The position numbers and the translations under genes are program-made. A stretch of 34,643 nt of DNA, from assembly GCA_030828105.1 (NCBI GenBank), contig JAURDE010000007.1, positions 1-34,643 on the forward strand. Direction: 5' to 3'. Shown piece by piece: positions 1-6,995 of this stretch. Origin of the DNA: Bdellovibrionota bacterium. GTDB lineage: Bacteria > Bdellovibrionota > Bacteriovoracia > Bacteriovoracales > Bacteriovoracaceae. The notes below the pieces were generated by a model, which was given only the letters and a program-made list of their open reading frames with translations, was not told the DNA's origin and searched no databases. Position 1 is the first letter of the stretch; every line of letters starts with the position of its first letter.

Positions 1-249
1 AACTCCCTTGTGCAAATTAACGGTGTTAGAGCAAACCTGGGAGCTGTACAAAATAGGTTGTCGTCAATTATCAACAACCTTGGAATCAGTGATGAGAACC
101 TCAGTGCTGCAAACTCTCGAGTTAGGGACGTTGATGTCGCTAATGAGACAGCAGAGCTCACTAGGAACAACATCTTGGTTCAGGCAGGCGTAAGTGTTTT
201 GGCCCAAGCCAATCAGTACCCAAGTTCTGCACTAAAACTGATAGGATAG
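1..249 (+). CDS. fliC: Flagellin, C-terminal 82 residues (5' end outside window)
   Basis: The reading frame is open from base 1, so only the 3' end of the gene is seen. The encoded tail has the flagellin C-terminal domain: a heptad-like helix with the motif GAVQNRL, then 'SRVRDVD-AxETAxLTRxxILxQAxxSxLAQANQ' in pieces, ending within a few residues of the stop as flagellins do. This domain packs with the N-terminal helices to form the D0/D1 core of the filament. The gene is followed at once by a strong terminator, so it is the last or only gene of its transcript. The organism may carry several flagellin genes, so the exact paralogue is unknown. Confidence 0.95.
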   Translation, partial: NSLVQINGVRANLGAVQNRLSSIINNLGISDENLSAANSRVRDVDVANETAELTRNNILVQAGVSVLAQANQYPSSALKLIG

Positions 250-270
250 ATTAGGTTTAAACTCATAATT

Positions 271-306
271 GCCCTTAGCTCTAAATTGAGCAAGGGCATT
301 TTTTTG
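271..306 (+). terminator. Rho-independent terminator after flagellin
   Basis: The arms GCCCTTAGCTC and GAGCAAGGGC pair with one mismatched A on each side, around the loop TAAATT, and are followed by a run of seven or more T. It starts 21 bases after the flagellin stop. Confidence 0.9.
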
Positions 307-328
307 CTTATAGTTAGAACAAACCTGA

Positions 329-334
329 TATAAT
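329..334 (+). promoter_or_regulatory. -10 box (TATAAT) just before the reductase-like gene
   Basis: A perfect TATAAT ends 11 bases before the ATG at 346. The -35 region is weak (TTGCTT at 304-309, spacer 19). A start site about 7 bases downstream would leave a leader of only about 5 bases. Confidence 0.45.
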
Positions 335-345
335 CAAACTTAATT

Positions 346-1320
346 ATGACTGAGTTAAAAGAAAAAAAGACGATTCTAATTTTTGGTATATCTTCATTTA
401 TTGGATCTAATTTGGCAGTATTTTTAAAAAAGGATTTTAAGGTCGTTGGTACCTATTATAAAACGCCTGTGGTAATACCTGGTGTTCTTTGTATACCTTG
501 TGATGTTTTAAATAAAGAATCAGTCCAGCTTACTTTATATACTTCTAAGGCAGATTACTCGATCTATTGTGTGGGAGTTAATTCAATAATCTCTTGTTCT
601 GAAGCTGAGGGGTTAGCCGATGCTCTTAATGCCTCGGGATTATTCAATGTTGCTGAAATGTGCCAGCGATACAAATCTCAAATTTGTTATATATCACAAG
701 ACTTCGTCTTTTTAGGGGAAGATAAAGATTATTTGGAGATGGATATTCCAGATTCTGCAACTGTACTTGGTAAAACAAAATCTTCTGGAGAGTTTTATAT
801 TCAAAAGAATTCTCTGAATTATATGATTTTTAGAACTTGTCATCTTTATGGAAGACATATCAACCCTACAAAAAGAACATTTTTTGAAAACTTACAATAT
901 AACATTAAATCATCATCACCACAGTCCTTTGATTGCTATGTTAAACAAGGCTTTTTGGATGTTTACTATCTATGTCTTATCATAAAGCTGAGTATTGAAA
1001 GAAGGGCCCAGAATAGACTCATACATTTATGTAGTAGTGATATAATGACTCGTTATGAGTTTGCAAAATTGTATTGTAAAATTTTTCAAGAAAACGCGAG
1101 TCAAGTAAATAAGGGAAGATGGCCTTATCCTTTACTAAAGCTTAGGGAAGGTACTGAGGAGCTTTGGTATTATAAGCTCAATAGCAATAACCTAGAAGCT
1201 TTTCTTAATATCTATATGCCCTCTATAGAAGAGTCTCTTAATTTAAGTTTAAAGAGATATAATGGTTCTCAATCGGCTCAACATAAGAAGGCACAAGGTG
1301 GAAATATTTCATTTATCTAG
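346..1320 (+). CDS. RmlD-like (dTDP-4-dehydrorhamnose reductase family) SDR protein with altered active site
   Basis: This 324-residue protein has the extended short-chain dehydrogenase fold. A Rossmann glycine motif G-x5-G lies at residues 14-20 (GISSFIG), and the region at 115-145 matches the RmlD family (ISQDFVF, GKTKSSGE). RmlD enzymes reduce dTDP-4-keto sugars with NAD(P)H using a Thr-Tyr-Lys triad. Here the family STD becomes SQD (Gln118) and the YGRTK Tyr becomes Leu141, while Lys145 remains, so normal reductase chemistry is doubtful. It stands alone, not in a sugar operon, after the flagellin terminator. No Shine-Dalgarno site is visible before the ATG. Its 3' end overlaps the convergent minus gene by 8 bases. 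A sugar-nucleotide binding or regulatory role is possible but not shown. Confidence 0.8.
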   Translation: MTELKEKKTILIFGISSFIGSNLAVFLKKDFKVVGTYYKTPVVIPGVLCIPCDVLNKESVQLTLYTSKADYSIYCVGVNSIISCSEAEGLADALNASGLFNVAEMCQRYKSQICYISQDFVFLGEDKDYLEMDIPDSATVLGKTKSSGEFYIQKNSLNYMIFRTCHLYGRHINPTKRTFFENLQYNIKSSSPQSFDCYVKQGFLDVYYLCLIIKLSIERRAQNRLIHLCSSDIMTRYEFAKLYCKIFQENASQVNKGRWPYPLLKLREGTEELWYYKLNSNNLEAFLNIYMPSIEESLNLSLKRYNGSQSAQHKKAQGGNISFI

Positions 1321-1849
1321 AGGAAAGTCGGATAAATTCACTTAAATAGTGTCTGACCAGAGCATCGACTTCAAACTCTTCTCCTCTGAATCTCCAAGTA
1401 ATATCATTAAATGGGCCTATATGGGCCTTAACTTCATGTGATTCATTTTGGATTGAATCTTCATTTCGTAATCGAGGAGAAAAAATTTCTTTGCCGTTAG
1501 AAAGAAAAGAAATGGATATTAAGTCTGTAGACTTTCTAGAAAATACAAGACGAAGTGAGTTTCTAAAAAGCATAAAGTCGTTAACAGTATTAGCAATTTT
1601 AAAGATCTTGATTTGGCCTAAACCTTTTGCTGATGTTCTGTATTGATTAAATCTTGTGACATAAACCTCAAAACGATCTCGAAGATTATTCATAAAATTA
1701 ATGGAGGATTCCTCAAGAAAAAGTCTAGGATCAAGATGTTCATTTAGGGAAATGACACCTGATTCCTCCATGTTGAGCTCTTCAAGAGCAAGCTTTTCTA
1801 TCCAAGCAGTATTAATGTATTCTTCAGAAGTGTTTTGAATATTTTCCAT
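1313..1849 (-). CDS. Hypothetical cytoplasmic protein, 178 aa
   Basis: I do not recognise a family. The protein is acidic at the N-terminus, with no signal peptide or membrane segment. The middle is basic and hydrophobic (about residues 55-110, with FEVYVTRFNQYRTSAKG and a following helix-like stretch), and a C-terminal part contains DITWRFRGEEFEVDALVRHYL. It lies 48 bases downstream of the 6S RNA on the same strand, with no terminator or clear promoter between, so it may be co-transcribed with it, as ygfA is with ssrS in E. coli; it does not resemble YgfA. No Shine-Dalgarno site is visible. Confidence 0.75.
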   Translation of the reverse strand: MENIQNTSEEYINTAWIEKLALEELNMEESGVISLNEHLDPRLFLEESSINFMNNLRDRFEVYVTRFNQYRTSAKGLGQIKIFKIANTVNDFMLFRNSLRLVFSRKSTDLISISFLSNGKEIFSPRLRNEDSIQNESHEVKAHIGPFNDITWRFRGEEFEVDALVRHYLSEFIRLSSR

Positions 1850-1897
1850 AACTAAATTGTGAGTAATATAAGTGAGGCTGTCAATGGAACTTAGGTT

Positions 1898-2079
1898 AAA
1901 GGGGTCTAGGTATGAGGCTTGTATGTTCCGCCCGTCGTTTGACAGGTGGACGCAGTAGGTAATTACTTTAGGCTTCTCACTTCTGATTTCTCAGTGTGAG
2001 CTTGCTCACCATAATCAGGGACCGCTTCCGAGAGTTAAATTGTAGGGCGAAAACCATAAATTGCTCACCCTAAACCCCA
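1898..2079 (-). ncRNA. ssrS: 6S RNA
   Basis: 6S RNA binds sigma70-RNA polymerase as a promoter mimic. On the minus strand, an RNA starting near 2079 folds as one long interrupted rod. The ends pair (GGGGTTTAGG at 2078-2069 with CCTAGACCCC at 1910-1901). An inner stem pairs GTTTTCGCCC (2054-2045) with GGGCGGAAC (1933-1925) with one bulge. After a central open region, CTGATT (2018-2013) pairs with AATCAG (1988-1983), and a tip hairpin GTGAGC/GCTCAC lies at 2009-1996. The block GAGAAGCCTAAA (1977-1966) resembles the E. coli 6S segment GAGAAGCCTTAAA. Length of about 182 nt and the -10 box at the 5' end both fit. The exact ends are estimates. Confidence 0.85.
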
Positions 2080-2085
2080 AGAACT

Positions 2086-2091
2086 ATTATA
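2086..2091 (-). promoter_or_regulatory. -10 box of the 6S RNA promoter
   Basis: TATAAT on the minus strand ends 7 bases before the G run that begins the terminal 6S stem. No good -35 hexamer is seen at spacing 16-18. Confidence 0.6.
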
Positions 2092-2171
2092 GCAAAGCCT
2101 GTCGAGCTTGTACCCTAGATTTTTATTAGTTTTACAAGTGAAAAAGTCAATTATTTCAAGCCTTTACAATA

Positions 2172-2200
2172 TTGCGTTGCATTATAAATTATTGTATAAT
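2172..2200 (+). promoter_or_regulatory. Sigma70-type promoter upstream of the tad operon
   Basis: TTGCGT (2172-2177), a 17-base spacer and TATAAT (2195-2200). The predicted start near 2207 gives a leader of about 98 bases. It lies upstream of, and would read through, the FliA-type promoter. Confidence 0.6.
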
Positions 2201-2232
2201 TAAGTTGAGGGAGAGTGTCTGGGAATGTGGCT

Positions 2233-2259
2233 TAAAGTCTCGGAAAGATTTCCCGAATA
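2233..2259 (+). promoter_or_regulatory. FliA (sigma-28) type promoter of the tad operon
   Basis: TAAAGTCT (2233-2240), exactly 11 bases, then CCCGAATA (2252-2259), compared with the FliA consensus TAAAGTTT-N11-GCCGATAA (7/8 and 5/8 matches). It lies 45 bases before the first pilin ATG. FliA control of the tad operon has been reported for Bdellovibrio-type predators, which supports the call. Confidence 0.6.
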
Positions 2260-2304
2260 GAAACCTATAAAAATAGGGCTTTAAATTAAAAGGGGTAAAG
2301 GGGT

Positions 2305-2493
2305 ATGAAAAAGCAAATCCTTTCATTCTTAAAAGAAGAAGACGGGCAAACTTCGACCGAGTATATTTTGTTGGTTGCTGTTGTTGCCTTAATTGTGTTC
2401 AAATTTAAGGATGTGGCAAGTGCCAAACTAAATTCGATTACTCAATCTGTATTTGGTAATGCTGAGAGCTTCGTAAATGAAATGGGTAACTAA
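2305..2493 (+). CDS. flp: Flp-type (IVb) major prepilin, 62 aa
   Basis: This is a short class-IVb prepilin. A charged leader of 14 residues ends in DG, cleavage is expected between Gly14 and Gln15, Glu19 is the conserved +5 Glu, and EY is followed by a hydrophobic helix (YILLVAVVALIVFKF) that would form the pilus core. Length and composition fit Flp pilins. The subunits are cut by the peptidase at 2786 and assembled by the TadZ-TadA/TadB motor through the CpaC secretin. A strong AGGGG ribosome-binding site precedes the ATG. It is first in the operon and followed by a hairpin, the usual arrangement for an abundant pilin. Confidence 0.92.
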   Translation: MKKQILSFLKEEDGQTSTEYILLVAVVALIVFKFKDVASAKLNSITQSVFGNAESFVNEMGN

Positions 2494-2523
2494 GCTAAAC
2501 CAAATTATTTCTGTATCTTAAAT

Positions 2524-2548
2524 AAGGGGGCATTTATTGCCCTCCCTT
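2524..2548 (+). terminator. Intercistronic hairpin after the first pilin gene (possible partial terminator)
   Basis: GGGCA (2528-2532) and TGCCC (2538-2542) pair around TTTAT, and the stem extends outward with AAGG/CCTT and a small bulge. The following bases contain only scattered T, so termination would be partial, or the hairpin may protect the pilin mRNA 3' end. Confidence 0.5.
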
Positions 2549-2582
2549 GTTCTTGCTTCTAAATAATATCAATATCTTATGT

Positions 2583-2789
2583 ATGAGGTCTAAAGAAGGT
2601 CAGGCACTTTTAGAGTACTTATTGGTTTTTGGTATGATGGCCGGTATCTCGACTGCGATGGTTAAACTCATTAGTGGGTATACAAATAGTTCAATGGCCT
2701 CACTTGGCTATGCTCTATCAAATGCCCTTTCATCTGGAGTCTGTAAGTCCTTATGCTTTTATGGGAATTTTGGGAATGGTATTCCATGA
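2583..2789 (+). CDS. Second Flp-like prepilin, 68 aa
   Basis: From the ATG at 2583 the leader is MRSKEG, cut before Gln7; Glu11 and Tyr12 give the GQ-x3-EY processing motif, followed by a hydrophobic helix (LLVFGMMAGISTAMVKL). The C-terminal part is Ser/Gly rich with two Cys that could form a disulfide. I preferred this start over an in-frame TTG at 2547 because that codon lies inside the intercistronic hairpin and would give an unusually long leader; neither has a clear ribosome-binding site. The stop overlaps the ATG of the peptidase gene (ATGA), so the two are translationally coupled. Confidence 0.75.
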   Translation: MRSKEGQALLEYLLVFGMMAGISTAMVKLISGYTNSSMASLGYALSNALSSGVCKSLCFYGNFGNGIP

Positions 2790-3292
2790 TACCTCAATCA
2801 GTTTATATATTCCTTCTAATAGAGCTTGTTGCTGTATCTTATTTGGATATTTTGCATAGGAAAGTCTCGAATCTATGGCCTATTTTAAATCTTTTGATTT
2901 TCGTTATTGTTGTGACCATAGTTCCAGATGTTTATAAATTTGAATTAAAGCAATTTTTTTATTCTATTGCCTTTCTAATAGTCGGGTTTAGTTTATTCTT
3001 ATTAAAGGTTATGGGACCAGGTGATACTAAATTTTTATTTTCATTTTTTATATTAATACCAGTCTCACAACATGAAACGGCCTTTCTAGGTTTGTTATAT
3101 TTAACAATATTAATGGGTAGTTCCTTGTTTTTATATAACTCTTATCAAAATAGAAAAAAGATTTCTGAGGCTATAAAACAAAGTGATATTAGTGCAATTA
3201 AGGAGATCTATGGAACAAAATTTCCTTACGCTCCGGTTATTTTACTTTCATGGATATGGTTTGGATGGGTAAACAGAGTAGCTCTATTTTAA
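2786..3292 (+). CDS. tadV: Type IVb prepilin peptidase (TadV/CpaA)
   Basis: This 168-residue integral membrane aspartic protease of family A24 removes the leaders of the Flp-type prepilins. Both catalytic aspartates are visible: Asp21 in SYLDILHRKV and Asp80 in MGPGDTKFL (the GxGD motif). The length matches the short TadV class, which lacks the N-terminal methylase domain of PilD. About five or six hydrophobic segments are present. The start is the ATG overlapping the previous stop; an in-frame ATG at 2753 lies deep inside the pilin gene and is less likely. Its 3' end overlaps the next gene. Confidence 0.9.
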   Translation: MIPQSVYIFLLIELVAVSYLDILHRKVSNLWPILNLLIFVIVVTIVPDVYKFELKQFFYSIAFLIVGFSLFLLKVMGPGDTKFLFSFFILIPVSQHETAFLGLLYLTILMGSSLFLYNSYQNRKKISEAIKQSDISAIKEIYGTKFPYAPVILLSWIWFGWVNRVALF

Positions 3293-3576
3293 ATGAAAAG
3301 GGACAGTCAGCAGTAGAATATATTCTTTTACTTGCTGTAGTTATGTCTTTGGTAATGGTTGTCTTTAGAAATAAGACATTTCAATATTATATGGGACCTG
3401 ATTCACCTTACTTTGAAACTCTCAGAAAATATATTGAACATTCTTATCGTTATGGATCACCAATTGTAACAGGGTTAACACCCCCAGATAGTAACAGTTA
3501 TAGTGATCAGCATACTAGTTATCAATCGGAGACAGGGCAATCGAGGTTCTTTACTCCAGTGGAGCCAACACAATGA
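3265..3576 (+). CDS. Prepilin-like protein with polar tail, 103 aa
   Basis: The N-terminal leader ends in EKG, then Gln14-x3-Glu-Tyr and a hydrophobic helix (YILLLAVVMSLVMVVF), so it should be a peptidase substrate like the pilins. After the helix comes about 65 residues rich in Tyr, Ser and Pro with no known domain. It is longer than a Flp pilin and may be a TadE/F-class minor pilin. In-frame ATGs at 3250 and 3256 are alternatives; 3265 gives a leader like its paralogues. It overlaps the peptidase gene upstream and the next gene by ATGA. Confidence 0.7.
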   Translation: MGKQSSSILNEKGQSAVEYILLLAVVMSLVMVVFRNKTFQYYMGPDSPYFETLRKYIEHSYRYGSPIVTGLTPPDSNSYSDQHTSYQSETGQSRFFTPVEPTQ

Positions 3577-4106
3577 TAAAGAAAATAAAAAAAAACCAAG
3601 ACGGTCAATCGACAACAGAGTTCTTGTCTTCATTTATCTTTGCCATAGTTATTGTTTTGGTATTTTTGAAAATATCTTTTGTTATTGCTGATGGTTTTTT
3701 AGTCCACTATGCCACTTATATGGCCTCTAGGACATATCTCGTAGTTGATATTAATGCTAACTCGCCGGGGGGCTCTGATGCAGCTTCATTTCAAAGAAGT
3801 GCTCAGACTTTTTTATCATTTTTGGTACCGCGATTAGTCCCGAATTGGACGGCAAACTTACAAGTCAATAGTCCACGAAATGTAGATAATAAAGTGTTTG
3901 TGGGCAATTGGATTGAGTTTAGAAATCAGTTTGGAGTTTCAGATATAGTTGGTGGTAGAAAGCCTGTATATTTACGATCAGAATCATTCTTAGGAAAAGA
4001 ACCTACAGTAGGAGAGTGTATTGAAAGAGTTTGTGCAGCTATGAATACAGTCTCTGGAGGGGCCGATTGTTCTAAGTATACTACTTTGTTTGATAATGGA
4101 TGTTGA
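3573..4106 (+). CDS. TadE/TadG-like minor pseudopilin, 177 aa
   Basis: A basic leader ends in DG11, then Gln-x3-Glu-Phe and a hydrophobic helix, followed by an exported domain of about 135 residues with four or five Cys (in GECIERVCAAM, GADCSKY and the last residue). TadE-like proteins prime or cap Flp pili after processing by the same peptidase. The position between two other pilin-like genes, with an ATGA overlap upstream and a TGATG overlap downstream, supports this. The C-terminal domain is not one I recognise. Confidence 0.75.
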   Translation: MIKKIKKNQDGQSTTEFLSSFIFAIVIVLVFLKISFVIADGFLVHYATYMASRTYLVVDINANSPGGSDAASFQRSAQTFLSFLVPRLVPNWTANLQVNSPRNVDNKVFVGNWIEFRNQFGVSDIVGGRKPVYLRSESFLGKEPTVGECIERVCAAMNTVSGGADCSKYTTLFDNGC

Positions 4107-4618
4107 TGAAAAAGAGAAAAATAGATTTAAGTGATGAGTCTGGACAGGCAATTTTTGAGTTTATTGTCTTTATACCATTTTACTTGGTGTTTCTTGTTGT
4201 GTTTTTAACTGTTGCTGGTGCAGTAAATGGTTCAATAAATCAGCAAAAATCTACAAGAGGCTATTTCTTTTATTCAGTAAAAAATGATTCTACTGTTCCA
4301 TTCAAAAAAGACCTTGAGGAGTTAGGAAAAAATGGGATTTCCATGGTTGGGAGCTATTCATTTGGTTGGCAAAGAAGCGCAAGAGGGGCAACACCAATAG
4401 CTCCATGCTATAAAATCCCAAGTATTTTGGGCGATTCAGTTGAAGAAGAGTGTGAGGATCCAATGAATAGTGGAACAAGAGAGGCCAAATATGTAAGAGT
4501 TTTTACTACCTTTGGAGTATGCTCAAGTTCTTATACATTAAACCAAGCTGATGGAAGTTTCTTATGGGATTCCTTGGCGGGAAATTCAAGAATTTCAAGT
4601 AGTTGTACACTAAGATAA
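4106..4618 (+). CDS. TadE-like minor pseudopilin, 170 aa
   Basis: The leader ends in ESG13, followed by Gln-x3-Glu-Phe and a hydrophobic segment (VFIPFYLVFLVVFLTVAG). The remaining 130 residues are exported, with Cys in three places, suggesting disulfides. The IPFYLVFL stretch resembles TadE family members. Its ATG overlaps the previous stop by one base; an in-frame ATG at 4100 would add two residues. It is the last of five tandem prepilin-like genes and is followed by an 81-base gap with a possible internal promoter. Confidence 0.72.
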   Translation: MKKRKIDLSDESGQAIFEFIVFIPFYLVFLVVFLTVAGAVNGSINQQKSTRGYFFYSVKNDSTVPFKKDLEELGKNGISMVGSYSFGWQRSARGATPIAPCYKIPSILGDSVEEECEDPMNSGTREAKYVRVFTTFGVCSSSYTLNQADGSFLWDSLAGNSRISSSCTLR

Positions 4619-4669
4619 AGCGGAACCTTTTTGCCGGTTTATTAATCCATAACGTTCCTAGATGTAAAA

Positions 4670-4675
4670 TATAAT
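4670..4675 (+). promoter_or_regulatory. Possible internal -10 box before cpaB
   Basis: TATAAT 24 bases before the cpaB ATG, in the only sizeable gap of the tad operon after the first pilins. No convincing -35 box is seen. Confidence 0.3.
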
Positions 4676-4699
4676 TAATCTAATATTAAGGGGATAAGT

Positions 4700-5506
4700 A
4701 TGAACACTCGGGCCTTTACGTTGGCATTAGTTATAGCAGGTGTCGCCATGTTTATGGTTTATACTTATATTGAAGATCAGAAAAGTGGAATCATAAAAAG
4801 GTTTGGTACAGAAAGTTCGGTAGTAGTTGCCAAAGTCGACATTAAAGAGCTTGAGCTGATTGATGACTCTAAAGTAATGGTTAAATCAGTTCCACAAAGT
4901 TTTTTATCTCCAGGTCATTTTAAATCAGTTCGTGAGCTTGATAATACAGTTGCCACAGTCCCTATATTAAAAGGGGAACAAATAACAAAACCTAGAGTGA
5001 CTTATCCTGGTGCAAGTACAGGTCTAGCAAGACAAGTTAGTGTGGGGAAAAGGGCCATAGCAGTTTCAGTTAATGAAAAAATTGCCGTTTCAAAACTACT
5101 TAAGCCAGGAGATAGGGTGGATGTCTTGGCAGCTATTGATTATGCTGCTGGCGATAAGGCCAGACAAAAGATTAAAACCGTTCTTCAAGACGTACTTGTG
5201 TTATCAACAGGTCTAAGCATGACTAATTCTATTCCCTTAATTGGTATTAAAACGCCGAGAGAAATTAAGGCAATGAATTTAAGTACATATAGCCAGTACA
5301 ATACAGTAACTTTGGAGCTAGATCCTTTTGAAGCACAAAAGCTTGCTTTCATTATGACGTTTACTGGTAGAGACTTAAATTTAGTACTAAGAAATAATAA
5401 TGATAAAAAGTTAGTTAGAATTCAAGGTACTGGATTTTACGATATCCTGGGAAGTGATGCTGCTGCGGCAAAACAATATTTTCAAGAACAGAATAAGAAG
5501 AATTAA
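4700..5506 (+). CDS. cpaB: Flp pilus assembly protein CpaB/RcpC
   Basis: CpaB proteins are periplasmic and inner-membrane anchored, and are thought to link the Flp secretin to the cell wall and support its assembly. One N-terminal membrane segment (about residues 5-23) is followed by an SAF domain (about 38-100, with VVVAKVDIKELELID and VPILKGEQITKP) and the CpaB core (RAIAVSV, LLKPGDRVDVLA). The 268-residue length is normal. A strong AAGGGGA ribosome-binding site precedes the ATG, and the secretin gene follows after 3 bases. Confidence 0.92.
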   Translation: MNTRAFTLALVIAGVAMFMVYTYIEDQKSGIIKRFGTESSVVVAKVDIKELELIDDSKVMVKSVPQSFLSPGHFKSVRELDNTVATVPILKGEQITKPRVTYPGASTGLARQVSVGKRAIAVSVNEKIAVSKLLKPGDRVDVLAAIDYAAGDKARQKIKTVLQDVLVLSTGLSMTNSIPLIGIKTPREIKAMNLSTYSQYNTVTLELDPFEAQKLAFIMTFTGRDLNLVLRNNNDKKLVRIQGTGFYDILGSDAAAAKQYFQEQNKKN

Positions 5507-5509
5507 AAT

Positions 5510-6994
5510 ATGAAGATCATTCTTATTTTTATATTATTGTTTTACTGGTCATTGGGATTCACACAAAGTGATGAAAAAGTCGATGAAAGACAAGTGGATG
5601 TGATTTTAGGGATTGATAAAATAATTCGCTTTGATTACGTAGCCTCACCAAAAGTGCAGGTTGGTAACCCCTCAATAGTTGCATTTGAGATATTTCCTAG
5701 GAAAAAAGAAGTTACTTTTAAAGGCTTAAAGGTAGGTAAAACTTCTATCACACTTAGAAATCCAGTTGGGGATATAAGAGGTCGGTATTTGGTAAATGTG
5801 ACTGCAAATGATCAATCTGAACTCATACAAAAATTAAAAGAATTTTTAGGGCATATAGAAGGGCTTGAAATTGGTGTTAAGGGTGGAACTGTTTACTTAG
5901 GTGGTAAACTTGTGGTTCCCTCAGATATGGGCCTTATAAATTTAGTTCTTAAAAAATTTCCAGATGTAATGGAGATGGTTGAGTTATCTCCTATGGCACA
6001 AGTGTTAGTTGGTCAAAAAATGCAGAATGAAATACAAAGAGCAGGTCTACGTGATGTAACAGTAAGAGTCGTTAATAAGGCCTATTGGTTAGAAGGTGTT
6101 GTAGGATCGGCCGGTCAAAAAACTAAAGCTTTTAGTATAGCAAAGGCATATTTACCTGAATCACTTGCCTCAATTGCAGAAAGGGAACAAGCAGTACAGA
6201 AAGCTGGTCAAAAGTCTATAATTCAAAATTTTATAAATGTTAATGCCAAAAAGACACCACCAGCAATCCCAAAATTGATAAGGATTGCAGCTCACTTTGT
6301 AGAATTATCGAAAGATTATAATAGAGTTTTTGGGTTTAAGTGGAGTCCTCTCATGTCTACAACAGGAGCTTCTATACAATTTGGTAAACAAGCTTCTGAT
6401 GGATTATCTACTCAGTCGCAAGGTACTTTAGCAGGAACAATTTCTAACTTGCTTCCCAAATTAGCGTCAGCTAAGAGTGCAGGTCAAGCAAGAGTTATAC
6501 AATCTGGAATGGTTATTGTTAAAGATGGTACTCAAGCAAAGCTTGCTAAAAAGTCATCAAAGCCTTTTGCGATTGGAACCGGTGAATTTGTAAAAGCAGA
6601 AAAAGCAGAGTCAGGGTTTGATCTAGGTGTCACACCGAAAGTTCTTAGTCAGGAAAAGATCGAGCTTGCTATGGGAATAAGTGTTTCGGCAAGTATTGGA
6701 GATCCACCAGAAGTTCAATCTAATACCATCTCAACTTCAATGGTTGTAAAGTCAAAGGATAGCGCTGTAGTAGGTGGGGTAGTAATTAATCGAGACTCTA
6801 CAGAGTATGACAGAAACCCTCCCTTTGGGAATAATCCAAATCAAGGGGGAACTCCACTATTTTCTTTTTTGAGATCGAAGTCTATTACGAAAGGGAAAAG
6901 TCAATTTGTAATTTTTGTAACACCTGAAATTATAGCTAATGCAGCTTCGGGAACCGATGATATTTTGAAAAAATTTAAAAGAGGAAGAAATTAA
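5510..6994 (+). CDS. cpaC: Flp pilus secretin CpaC/RcpA
   Basis: This is the outer-membrane secretin channel through which the Flp pilus passes. A signal peptide (to about residue 19) is followed by the pilus-type N-terminal domain (DVILGIDKIIRFDYV, VGNPSIVAFEI, KVGKTSITLRN) and a BON-like region. The secretin domain covers about 255-480, including VIQSGMVIVKDGTQAKL, LGVTPKVLSQEKIELAM and FVIFVTPEII near the C-terminus. The 494-residue length is normal. It sits between CpaB and the motor ATPase gene, one base from the next ATG. Confidence 0.93.
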   Translation: MKIILIFILLFYWSLGFTQSDEKVDERQVDVILGIDKIIRFDYVASPKVQVGNPSIVAFEIFPRKKEVTFKGLKVGKTSITLRNPVGDIRGRYLVNVTANDQSELIQKLKEFLGHIEGLEIGVKGGTVYLGGKLVVPSDMGLINLVLKKFPDVMEMVELSPMAQVLVGQKMQNEIQRAGLRDVTVRVVNKAYWLEGVVGSAGQKTKAFSIAKAYLPESLASIAEREQAVQKAGQKSIIQNFINVNAKKTPPAIPKLIRIAAHFVELSKDYNRVFGFKWSPLMSTTGASIQFGKQASDGLSTQSQGTLAGTISNLLPKLASAKSAGQARVIQSGMVIVKDGTQAKLAKKSSKPFAIGTGEFVKAEKAESGFDLGVTPKVLSQEKIELAMGISVSASIGDPPEVQSNTISTSMVVKSKDSAVVGGVVINRDSTEYDRNPPFGNNPNQGGTPLFSFLRSKSITKGKSQFVIFVTPEIIANAASGTDDILKKFKRGRN

Positions 6995-6995
6995 G

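Noticed and set aside
2207-2304. Possible c-di-GMP or other riboswitch in the tad leader
   Set aside because: The leader has only short hairpins (CCTAT/ATAGG) and lacks the conserved core of GEMM-type aptamers; its notable feature is explained by the FliA promoter.
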